Shown piece after piece: positions 1-4,940 of a DNA stretch of 5,848 bases (positions are counted from its first letter, which is position 1; each line of letters starts with the position of its first letter). The DNA is from Nanobdellota archaeon (GTDB taxonomy: Archaea; Nanobdellota; Nanobdellia; Woesearchaeales; JAGLGH01). The notes below the pieces were generated by a model. It worked only from the letters and a program-made list of their open reading frames with translations. It did not search any database and was not told the DNA's origin. The position numbers were made by a program, and so were the translations under genes. Location: NCBI GenBank assembly GCA_023144115.1, contig JAGLGH010000218.1:1-5848 (forward strand), in the 5' to 3' direction.

Positions 1-21
1 ATAAATTTTTATGTTTTGTTA

Positions 22-42
22 AGTATCTCCTTATGAGATACT
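22..42. repeat. Short inverted repeat (8-bp stem, 5-nt loop)
   Basis: AGTATCTC (22-29) and GAGATACT (35-42) are perfect reverse complements separated by CTTAT. The repeat lies just upstream of the TATA box for the mutase gene. It could be a hairpin at the end of a transcript entering from the left edge, or an operator. No clear T-run follows on the + strand, so a terminator role is weakly supported. Confidence 0.45.
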
Positions 43-53
43 GGTTTAATCAC

Positions 54-66
54 AAATTATAAATAC
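54..66 (+). promoter_or_regulatory. TATA box of the mutase gene
   Basis: The A/T stretch AATTATAAATA matches the archaeal TATA consensus. A transcript starting about 25 nt downstream (near 85) would leave a leader of about 27 nt, enough to hold the Shine-Dalgarno site at 102-107. A second, weaker TATA-like stretch (TTTTATTATA, 73-82) is too close to the start codon to leave room for that site. Confidence 0.5.
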
Positions 67-101
67 ACCAAGTTTTATTATAGAAATTACTTACAATCAA
101 A

Positions 102-107
102 GAGGTG
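102..107 (+). promoter_or_regulatory. Shine-Dalgarno site of the mutase gene
   Basis: GAGGTG lies 5 nt before the ATG at 113. It complements the CACCTC at the 3' end of archaeal 16S rRNA and fixes the start. The small membrane-protein gene has a GGGGTG site at the same 5-nt spacing. Confidence 0.75.
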
Positions 108-112
108 TTTAA

Positions 113-1459
113 ATGCTTAAGGATATTTTCAAGGGATATGATATCAGAGGGCGATATCCTGATGAATTGAATGAGGATGTTGCTTATAATATAGGAAGGG
201 CTTTTATAGCTTTTGCAAAAGTAAAGCAGGTTGCAATAGGAAGGGATGTGAGAGTTTCCAGCCCAAGCCTGTTTAATGCATTTGTAAAGGGGATTCTCGA
301 GCAAGGAGCAGATGTCATAGATTTAGGCTTATGCACCACACCATTGCTTAATTTTGCAGCAAAGTTCTATGGGTTTGAGGCTGCAGTAAATATAACAGCA
401 TCACATAACCCTGAGATCTGGAATGGTTTTAAGCTATATGCTAATGGTCAGTTCCTTGATTATGAAGAAGGCATAAGCCAGATTGCAAAGATAGTAATCA
501 ATGAAAAGCTTCCTCCTGTTTCTAAAAAAAAGGGAAGCATAACTAAAAAGAGAATTTGGAAAGATTATGTCAGGCATGTAAGAAGCTTTATAGATGAGAT
601 ACCTGAAATGAAGATAGTAATAGATACAGGTAATGGCATGGCCGGGCTGAGTGTGCCAAAAGTATTTGAGGGGTCAAAGATTAAGATAATCCCCTTATAT
701 TTCGAGCTTGACGGAACATTCCCAAATCATGAGCCAAATCCTATTAAGATTGAGAATATGCATGCTCTTATGGATACTGTCAAAAAAGAAAAAGGGGTAT
801 GTTTTGGGGCTGCGTTTGATGGTGATGCTGACAGGATAATATTTTGCGATGAAAAAGGCAGGAGGATAAGTCCTGATTTAATCGGAGCAATGATTGCAAA
901 AGAAGTTCTTAGGAAAAATAAGGGGGCAAAAGTTCTTTATGACCTTAGGTCATCAAAAGCTGTAAAAGAAGAGATTGAGGCTGCTGGAGGAGTGCCAGTG
1001 ATGTCAAGAGTAGGCCATGCTTATATTAAAATAAGGATGAGAAAAGAAGACATAATATTTGGCGAAGAATTGTCTGGACATTATTATTACAAAGACAATT
1101 TCTTTTTTGACTGCGGGATTATAACACTTATGAAGGTTTTATCATGTCTAAAAAGGCATAACAAGCCTCTTTCAAAGCTGGTCAAGCCAATCGAGAGATA
1201 TTTCCATACACGTGAACTTAATTTCCAGGTTGATGACAAGGATGCTAAGATAAGAGAAATAAAGAAGCATTATCAGGCTAAAGCAAAGAATATGTTTGAG
1301 CTTGACGGTCTGTCAGTAGAATTTGATGATTGGTGGTTTAATCTGCGCAAGAGCAACACAGAGGCTTTGCTAAGGCTGAATCTTGAGGCTGACACAAAAA
1401 AGCTTATGGAAAAGAAAAGAGATGAAGTTATGAGACTGATTAAGCAAAAAGTTTCCTAA
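113..1459 (+). CDS. Phosphomannomutase/phosphoglucomutase (alpha-D-phosphohexomutase family)
   Basis: This cytosolic enzyme would interconvert hexose-6-phosphate and hexose-1-phosphate through a phosphoserine, feeding nucleotide-sugar synthesis. All four family signatures are visible in order: TASHNP at residues 95-100 with the phosphorylated serine at S97; the metal-binding DGDADR at 236-241; the sugar-recognition loop GEELSGH at 317-323; and the phosphate-binding RKSNTE at 412-417. The last is usually RxSNTEP; alanine replaces the proline here. The 448-residue length is normal for the family and the gene looks intact. The start is supported by GAGGTG 5 nt upstream. Sugar specificity (mannose, glucose or glucosamine phosphate) cannot be read from the motifs; archaeal members are often dual PMM/PGM, and a phosphoglucosamine mutase is the main alternative. 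The gene is monocistronic and ends in a hairpin shared with the convergent neighbour. Confidence 0.93.
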   Translation: MLKDIFKGYDIRGRYPDELNEDVAYNIGRAFIAFAKVKQVAIGRDVRVSSPSLFNAFVKGILEQGADVIDLGLCTTPLLNFAAKFYGFEAAVNITASHNPEIWNGFKLYANGQFLDYEEGISQIAKIVINEKLPPVSKKKGSITKKRIWKDYVRHVRSFIDEIPEMKIVIDTGNGMAGLSVPKVFEGSKIKIIPLYFELDGTFPNHEPNPIKIENMHALMDTVKKEKGVCFGAAFDGDADRIIFCDEKGRRISPDLIGAMIAKEVLRKNKGAKVLYDLRSSKAVKEEIEAAGGVPVMSRVGHAYIKIRMRKEDIIFGEELSGHYYYKDNFFFDCGIITLMKVLSCLKRHNKPLSKLVKPIERYFHTRELNFQVDDKDAKIREIKKHYQAKAKNMFELDGLSVEFDDWWFNLRKSNTEALLRLNLEADTKKLMEKKRDEVMRLIKQKVS

Positions 1460-1470
1460 GGAAACTTTTT
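1446..1470. terminator. Symmetric bidirectional terminator hairpin
   Basis: AAAAAGTTTCC (1446-1456) and GGAAACTTTTT (1460-1470) form a perfect 11-bp stem. The 3-nt loop TAA (1457-1459) is the mutase stop codon. Read on + the stem runs into six Ts (1466-1471); read on - it runs into five Ts, so it can end both convergent transcripts. The membrane-protein stop codon (complement of 1470-1472) abuts the other side of the stem. Confidence 0.75.
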
Positions 1471-1808
1471 TAGTCCATGCCTTTTTTAAATATGAATCCT
1501 ACTCCTGCTAGTACTATTGCAACTATAAGGTAGCCACTGGTCTTGCCAAACCATGGCAGGATTGAACTGATGAATTCAGATATTGCAAACAGCAAGAACA
1601 GACCAGCCAATGCCATGACTGCAAAGAAGAATACTTTTTTTTCAGTCTCATAGATTATTTCATTAATCCTCTTCTGAATTATATCAACAGTTTTTTCCAC
1701 AATACCTGTTGCTGTGTCATAAGCTTTTTTGAATATATCCAATTCTTTCAAAATAGATCCGCCTTTTGTTCCATTTTTTGCTTTTTTTTGCGGTTTTTTT
1801 GCTGCCAT
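1470..1808 (-). CDS. Small two-helix membrane protein, holin/DUF1469-like architecture
   Basis: The 112-residue product has three parts. The N-terminus is lysine-rich (residues 1-16, with repeated KK). Residues about 19-58 are a charged, probably helical amphipathic segment. Two transmembrane helices follow at about 59-83 (FFAVMALAGLFLLFAISEF) and 91-107 (SGYLIVAIVLAGVGFIF), separated by a short PWFGKT turn and ending in a basic KKG. This resembles the loosely defined phage-holin superfamily III/DUF1469-type proteins often seen in small archaeal genomes, but similarity is architectural only and no lytic role should be inferred. There is no signal peptide; the basic N-terminus probably stays in the cytoplasm. 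The start is supported by GGGGTG 5 nt upstream. The gene is divergent from the SSB gene and convergent with the mutase. Function unknown. Confidence 0.75.
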   Translation of the reverse strand: MAAKKPQKKAKNGTKGGSILKELDIFKKAYDTATGIVEKTVDIIQKRINEIIYETEKKVFFFAVMALAGLFLLFAISEFISSILPWFGKTSGYLIVAIVLAGVGFIFKKGMD

Positions 1809-1813
1809 TTATA

Positions 1814-1820
1814 CACCCCT
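1814..1820 (-). promoter_or_regulatory. Shine-Dalgarno site of the small membrane-protein gene
   Basis: On the minus strand, AGGGGTG ends 5 nt before the ATG whose first base is 1808. Its spacing equals that of the mutase site, which supports this start. Confidence 0.65.
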
Positions 1821-1860
1821 TTTAAAAATTATCATTATAATTTAGATTTAAAGATTCAGA

Positions 1861-1870
1861 TTTTATAAAC
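1861..1870 (-). promoter_or_regulatory. TATA box of the small membrane-protein gene
   Basis: The minus-strand read is GTTTATAAAA, close to the archaeal consensus. Initiation about 25 nt downstream (near 1840) leaves a leader of about 30 nt containing the Shine-Dalgarno site. It lies back to back with the SSB promoter at 1893-1901. Confidence 0.55.
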
Positions 1871-1892
1871 CTTTCCAAAAATAATAACAACC

Positions 1893-1901
1893 ATTATATA
1901 A
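1893..1901 (+). promoter_or_regulatory. TATA box of the SSB-dtdA operon (leaderless)
   Basis: ATTATATAA is centred about 27 nt before the ATG at 1924, so transcription should begin at or within a base or two of the start codon. No Shine-Dalgarno site is present, as expected for a leaderless archaeal mRNA. Confidence 0.65.
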
Positions 1902-1923
1902 GACTCTTAATTAACACTAATAT

Positions 1924-2220
1924 ATGACAGAATACAAGATAAAGGACCTTAAAAAGGGAACAGATGATGTGGATATTACTATAACAATTGATTTTGTCGC
2001 ACAAAAAGACACAAGAACACTTTATTATGGTGATGAAAGGTATATCAGATGCTATGTTGTGGATGATACTGGAGAAATTGGCATGACATTCTGGGGCGAC
2101 CAGATAAAAAAAGTCAAAGAAGGAGCCAAGGTTAGAATAACAGAGGGTTATGTGACTGAATTTAAAGGCATGCTGCAGTTAAATACCAAAATGGAGAATC
2201 CTCCTGAATTTATTAAGTAG
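1924..2220 (+). CDS. Single-OB-fold ssDNA-binding protein (archaeal SSB/RPA-like)
   Basis: The 98-residue protein is essentially one OB fold and probably protects single-stranded nucleic acid in replication and repair. The core signature V-x-DDTGEIGMTFWGDQ (residues about 45-60) followed by VKEGAKVRITEGYVTEFKGMLQL (64-86, discontinuous conserved positions) matches the Sulfolobus-type SSB pattern. From memory of that family, the DNA-stacking aromatics W56, W75 and F79 of the Sulfolobus protein correspond here to W57, Y76 and F80, so one tryptophan is a tyrosine. The acidic/glycine-rich C-terminal tail of the Sulfolobus protein is absent; the chain stops right after the fold, so partner recruitment through a tail is unlikely. 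A tRNA- or RNA-binding OB protein is an alternative, given that it shares an operon with dtdA. The mRNA appears leaderless. Confidence 0.85.
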   Translation: MTEYKIKDLKKGTDDVDITITIDFVAQKDTRTLYYGDERYIRCYVVDDTGEIGMTFWGDQIKKVKEGAKVRITEGYVTEFKGMLQLNTKMENPPEFIK

Positions 2221-2221
2221 A

Positions 2222-3064
2222 ATGAAAGTAGCAATTATCATAACAACACCTGATTTTGCAGGGCTTAATATTAAAGATAACCTTCTTGAGATTTGCAGTT
2301 TTTCAGAGACTGGAGAAGATTATGCAGGTTATCATATTCTTAAAAAAGATGATGCAAACAGAGTGATGCTTTACACTACAGATGATAAATGCATATTTCT
2401 GGAAAATCTGCATGATAAGATTGATGCAGACCTGTTTATCATGCCTACTATACACAGGAGCGAATCAGGAAAAAGGACACTCTCCTGCCATACACAAGGC
2501 AACTGGGACAAGGCAGACCTAGGCGGTGTGCCTAAGAATCTTTCAATAGCGCCTGCGTTCTATCTGAAAAAAGCAATCGAAAGCTTGGTTTCAGTTCAGA
2601 AAGAGATGGGGCTTGATTATGAACCGACTCTTGAATGTACGCACCATGGTCCTCAGCTTGAAGCGCCAACTTTATTTATAGAGATAGGCAGTTCTGAAAA
2701 AGAATGGAAAGATAAAGCAGCAGGAAAAGCGATTGCCAAAGTAATACTTGAGCTTCTTGATTTTCAGCCAAAGAAAACAGGATGGAAATCAGCAATTGGC
2801 ATAGGAGGACCGCATTATTGCAATACATTCAATAAAATAATGCTAAGGACTGATATTGCCATAGGCCATATATGCCCAAAATACATGGTTGAATCAATTG
2901 ACAAGAATATGATAATGCAGGCTATTGAAAAGACGCAGCCAATGCCAGAACTTGCTATGCTTGACTGGAAGGGGTTAGGAGGATGCAAGGAAAAGATAAA
3001 GTTAATTCTTGAGGATATTGGTATTGCTTATGAAAAGGCTGAGAAGATATTGAAAAGGGTTTGA
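2222..3064 (+). CDS. dtdA: D-aminoacyl-tRNA deacylase (DTD2/GEK1 family)
   Basis: This enzyme hydrolyses D-aminoacyl-tRNAs, freeing tRNA from wrongly attached D-amino acids so they do not enter translation. The 280-residue length is typical for the archaeal/plant DtdA family, which is unrelated in sequence to bacterial Dtd. Visible signatures are a HRSESGKxTLxCHxxGN block (residues 78-93, with H78 and H90), ECTHHGP (138-144) followed by PTLFIEIGSSEKEW, and GIGGPHY (193-199). In the last, many relatives have GGGHY; here a proline sits before the histidine. The family is described as zinc-dependent, and the conserved histidines are the likely ligands. The ATG lies 1 nt after the SSB stop codon and has no good Shine-Dalgarno site at normal spacing, so it is probably translated by coupling to SSB. 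The gene looks intact. Its presence is strong evidence for an archaeal source. Confidence 0.93.
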   Translation: MKVAIIITTPDFAGLNIKDNLLEICSFSETGEDYAGYHILKKDDANRVMLYTTDDKCIFLENLHDKIDADLFIMPTIHRSESGKRTLSCHTQGNWDKADLGGVPKNLSIAPAFYLKKAIESLVSVQKEMGLDYEPTLECTHHGPQLEAPTLFIEIGSSEKEWKDKAAGKAIAKVILELLDFQPKKTGWKSAIGIGGPHYCNTFNKIMLRTDIAIGHICPKYMVESIDKNMIMQAIEKTQPMPELAMLDWKGLGGCKEKIKLILEDIGIAYEKAEKILKRV

Positions 3065-3106
3065 TTGGATGATTCTAAACATTGATTCTGTAATTATTTT
3101 CAAAGG

Positions 3107-3116
3107 TTAATATACT
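3107..3116 (+). promoter_or_regulatory. TATA-like element in the dtdA-L11 spacer
   Basis: TTAATATACT is centred about 27 nt before an ATG at 3139, the same geometry as the leaderless genes at 1924, 4206 and 4941. The open frame it would serve is doubtful, so this may be the remains of a promoter or chance in A/T-rich DNA. Confidence 0.3.
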
Positions 3117-3138
3117 AATTTCAGACCATATATCAAGA

Positions 3139-3222
3139 ATGTCAAAGTTAACTAATCAAGAAATAATAGAATTTGTTAAAGAATATCATAAAAAGAAAAA
3201 ATTAAAAAAAAAACAAAGAACT
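3139..3222 (+). pseudogene. Possible N-terminal gene remnant
   Basis: An ATG opens a frame whose first 28 or so codons read like a real protein start (MSKLTNQEIIEFVKEYHKKK, then a lysine-rich stretch), resembling the first helix of an HTH or recombinase-like protein. From 3223 the same frame continues to 3711 only as antisense of the L11 gene and loses protein-like character, so the long frame itself is not believed. The switch occurs just after the A10 run that doubles as the L11 oligo-T terminator. A short expressed ORF or plain chance are the alternatives. No family can be named. Confidence 0.2.
3204..3213 (-). terminator. Oligo-T terminator of the L11 gene
   Basis: On the minus strand a run of ten Ts begins about 10 nt after the L11 stop codon (complement of 3223-3225), and more T-rich sequence follows (to about 3190). 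Archaeal RNA polymerase commonly terminates at such oligo-T tracts without a hairpin, and none is seen here. Confidence 0.6.
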
Positions 3223-3930
3223 CTACTTACCTTCCTTCTCTTCAGGAGCAAGCTCGTTTATGACAGGCTCAGGAATTCCTTCCTCTTCCATTCTCTTTCT
3301 TATCTGCCTGATTTCCTTGTCTTTCATCTCTCCAAGTATTACTTTTGCTTTGCTTTCAAATTCTGCTCTATTTTTCTCAAGCTCTTCCTGAAGCTTTTTC
3401 TTCTCTTCTTCAAGCGCTTTCATCTCTGCATCGCTAAGTTCTGTCTTGCCAGACATAATCTTTTCAACAAACATGCCCTGGCTTATATCATCAAGAGTAT
3501 CATGCGCAGGCTTTCCTTCAACAAGGATTCCCATAGACTGACATGTGCCAATGATTTCTCTAGCTCTTGCAAGATTGTCTTTGCCAAGAAGATTGTCTTC
3601 TTTCATCTTTGCTATCTTGATGATCTGCTCAATCTTAAGGTCAGCAACCTTTTCAGTCAATGGATTGCTAGCGCCTTTTTGAATCCCAGCTTCTTTCTTA
3701 ATCAGAGCTGAAGCAGGAGGTGTTCCAATCTTAATATCAAATTCCTTTGTTTCAGTGTCAATTATGACCTTGACAGGAACCTGCATCCCTTTAAATTCAG
3801 AAGTCTTTTCGTTAATTTTGCCTACAACTTCTCCAATGTTCACACCCATAGGACCTAATGCAGGACCAAGAGGTGGGGCTGCTGTAGCTTTTCCGCCTTC
3901 TATCAATACTTCTACTGTTTCTTTTGCCAT
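3223..3930 (-). CDS. rpl11: Large-subunit ribosomal protein L11 with C-terminal extension
   Basis: L11 (uL11) binds the GTPase-associated region of 23S rRNA and helps factor binding. From the chosen ATG the protein has 235 residues. Residues about 1-70 are the N-terminal domain, with the GGKATAAPPLGPALGPMGVN signature at 12-31. Residues about 71-157 are the rRNA-binding C-terminal domain, including PPASALIKKEAG (71-82) and GTCQSMGILVEGKPAHD (128-144). Archaeal L11 normally ends near residue 160; here about 75 more residues follow (161-235), rich in Glu and Lys, with a probable coiled coil at 166-215 and an acidic tail. An upstream in-frame GTG (3943-3945) would add five residues, but GGGAGATGAT at 3934-3943 is a good Shine-Dalgarno site for the ATG at 3928-3930, which also gives the usual MAKETVEV start. 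The gene is alone: SSB-dtdA converges on it and L1, L10 and L12 are absent. Confidence 0.93.
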   Translation of the reverse strand: MAKETVEVLIEGGKATAAPPLGPALGPMGVNIGEVVGKINEKTSEFKGMQVPVKVIIDTETKEFDIKIGTPPASALIKKEAGIQKGASNPLTEKVADLKIEQIIKIAKMKEDNLLGKDNLARAREIIGTCQSMGILVEGKPAHDTLDDISQGMFVEKIMSGKTELSDAEMKALEEEKKKLQEELEKNRAEFESKAKVILGEMKDKEIRQIRKRMEEEGIPEPVINELAPEEKEGK

Positions 3931-3933
3931 TTT

Positions 3934-3943
3934 ATCATCTCCC
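3934..3943 (-). promoter_or_regulatory. Shine-Dalgarno site deciding the L11 start
   Basis: The minus-strand read GGGAGATGAT ends 3 nt before the ATG. It matches the ideal GGAGGTGAT with one mismatch. It overlaps the alternative GTG start at 3943-3945, which argues against that start. Confidence 0.65.
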
Positions 3944-3973
3944 ACTATATTTGTGTTGGATACCTGCTGTTTT

Positions 3974-3994
3974 CTTCAACAAATATTGATGAAG
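3974..3994. repeat. 21-nt near-perfect palindrome upstream of L11
   Basis: The arms CTTCA-A-CAA and TTG-A-TGAAG flank an ATA centre; the only mismatch is A opposite A within the arms. It lies 44-64 nt upstream of the L11 start codon. Its minus-strand centre reads CAATATTTG, a weak TATA-like element from which a leader of about 30 nt would follow. It could be a repressor operator on the L11 promoter, or a leader hairpin if transcription starts further upstream. Confidence 0.45.
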
Positions 3995-4053
3995 TTAAAC
4001 TAAGCAAGCGACCGGTTTATTTATGTTATGTATTATAATGAGGATTGGACGTT

Positions 4054-4065
4054 GATTTATAAAAG
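4054..4065. promoter_or_regulatory. Strong TATA-like element in the L11/HEHGH-protein divergent region
   Basis: GATTTATAAAAG (+), or CTTTTATAAATC (-), is the best TATA match in the 275-nt spacer. On the minus strand it could drive L11 with a leader of about 105 nt. On the plus strand it would start a transcript near 4085, far from the gene at 4206, which has its own TATA box. Between 4066 and 4176 I see no ORF, tRNA or convincing RNA gene. Confidence 0.4.
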
Positions 4066-4176
4066 TTTTGGAACATCTCAGCAGATATAGTAAATTATCT
4101 ATTTTACAGAACATACTAAGTTATGATTAAAATCCACAGACATATTCATCCCTGCCCAGTAGAGCCCTTCAAAAGA

Positions 4177-4186
4177 TTAATAAATA
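4177..4186 (+). promoter_or_regulatory. TATA box of the HEHGH-protein gene (leaderless)
   Basis: TTAATAAATA is centred about 25 nt before the ATG at 4206, and no Shine-Dalgarno site lies between them, consistent with a leaderless mRNA starting at or close to the start codon. Confidence 0.5.
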
Positions 4187-4205
4187 ACACCCCATTCACA
4201 GCAAT

Positions 4206-4850
4206 ATGATATTTAAAAGTTTAAGAAAGTTATTCAGTTCACATGCATCACCTGATATGAGCAAACAAGAATCCTGTTCATCATATACTCAATCATTAGA
4301 GGATAGATTTAAAAAAAGAGATTTTATTACTGGAAAAATTTATATTCCTTATTTGAAATTAAGATTGCCTTTAAAGCAAAATCAATTTTACAAAATTGAA
4401 CAGGTACCAAATGTTGCAAAAAGAAAGAATGAAATCGCAATGGAACAAGGCAATATTGCATTTAAATTTAATAATCAATTAAAGGAAGACACAGAGTATT
4501 TTGGATGGTGCGCAAGAATTTCTTTACAGCAAGAAAATCTGTTAATCCAGGGCTATCATGTTCTAATAAAACAAGGTTTAGACGAAATGAACAGAGTAAC
4601 AACTGAAGCACATGAGCATGGACATCTATTGTGGTATACAGATAACCAAGATCTTTTTTATAATACATATAAAATCAAACCACATACCCAAAAACAAATC
4701 AAGAATGGTGAAGAATTTGCAATATTATGCGGATTTCAAGGATTGAAAAATGGTGGTTATGATATTTCTGTTTGTAACTTTACTTCAAGGGATAACAATA
4801 CTTTATTAAGAGCGAATAAAGTTAAAAAATTGGCTATGGAATATTTATAG
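4206..4850 (+). CDS. Unrecognised protein with HEHGH (HExxH) metalloprotease-like motif
   Basis: I do not recognise a named family for this 214-residue protein. The key feature is T-T-E-A-HEHGH-LLWY, with the HExxH zinc motif at residues 136-140 in a plausible helix (two histidine ligands plus the catalytic glutamate). About 30 residues on, GEEFAILCGFQGL (168-180) provides E169/E170 as a possible third ligand, as in gluzincin-type peptidases; the spacing resembles ImmA/IrrE-like small proteases, but this is inference. Residues 1-24 are short, basic then Ser-rich, with no convincing signal peptide or membrane helix, so the protein is probably cytosolic. Residues 43-65 look like beta strands. 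An internal ATG at residue 18 is an alternative start, but the TATA spacing favours 4206. The gene is A/T-rich, transcribed alone, and sits between L11 (divergent) and the GT51 gene (same strand, own promoter). It could be a degenerate or lineage-specific peptidase. Confidence 0.7.
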   Translation: MIFKSLRKLFSSHASPDMSKQESCSSYTQSLEDRFKKRDFITGKIYIPYLKLRLPLKQNQFYKIEQVPNVAKRKNEIAMEQGNIAFKFNNQLKEDTEYFGWCARISLQQENLLIQGYHVLIKQGLDEMNRVTTEAHEHGHLLWYTDNQDLFYNTYKIKPHTQKQIKNGEEFAILCGFQGLKNGGYDISVCNFTSRDNNTLLRANKVKKLAMEYL

Positions 4851-4874
4851 GAATATTTTCGCGTCATTATTCTC

Positions 4875-4899
4875 AAGATTACTCAAAAGTGATAATCTT
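4875..4899. terminator. Weak hairpin after the HEHGH-protein gene
   Basis: AAGATTA (4875-4881) pairs with TAATCTT (4893-4899), with a possible inner ACT/AGT pairing around a small loop. It starts 24 nt after the stop codon and precedes the GT51 promoter. No strong T-run follows on +, so it may be a terminator, an mRNA 3'-end structure or a protein site. Confidence 0.3.
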
Positions 4900-4907
4900 C
4901 CCCTAAA

Positions 4908-4920
4908 TTTATAAATATAT
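4908..4920 (+). promoter_or_regulatory. TATA box of the GT51 gene (leaderless)
   Basis: TTTATAAATATAT is centred about 27 nt upstream of the ATG at 4941, matching the SSB geometry. No Shine-Dalgarno site precedes the ATG. This archaeal-type promoter argues that the bacterial-type gene downstream is resident in, and expressed by, the archaeal genome. Confidence 0.6.
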
Positions 4921-4940
4921 TAACAATTTCATTAAAACAG

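Noticed and set aside
50..304. Minus-strand open frame of 84 codons
   Set aside because: It is antisense to the mutase N-terminus and its promoter, with no family resemblance.
1470..1808. Prophage holin, suggesting a prophage
   Set aside because: The likeness is only basic N-terminus plus two helices; no phage genes, integrase or attachment sites are present nearby.
3139..3711. Long plus-strand open frame of 190 codons
   Set aside because: Most of it (from 3223) is antisense to the well-supported L11 gene and reads as low-complexity Phe/Leu/Ser-rich sequence. Only its first 28 codons are kept, as a low-confidence remnant.
3943..3945. GTG as the L11 start codon
   Set aside because: It falls within the Shine-Dalgarno site that serves the ATG at 3928-3930, and the ATG gives the family's usual N-terminus.
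3755..4003. Plus-strand open frame over the L11 start
   Set aside because: It is the complement of conserved L11 codons, shows no protein family signs and has no promoter or Shine-Dalgarno site.
3980..4170. Possible C/D-box small RNA (GATGA-like and CTGA-like words on either strand)
   Set aside because: The boxes do not pair at sensible spacing and the flanks do not form a terminal stem; such words are expected by chance in A/T-rich DNA.
4468..4668. Minus-strand open frame of 66 codons
   Set aside because: It is a shadow within the HEHGH-protein gene, with no independent support.
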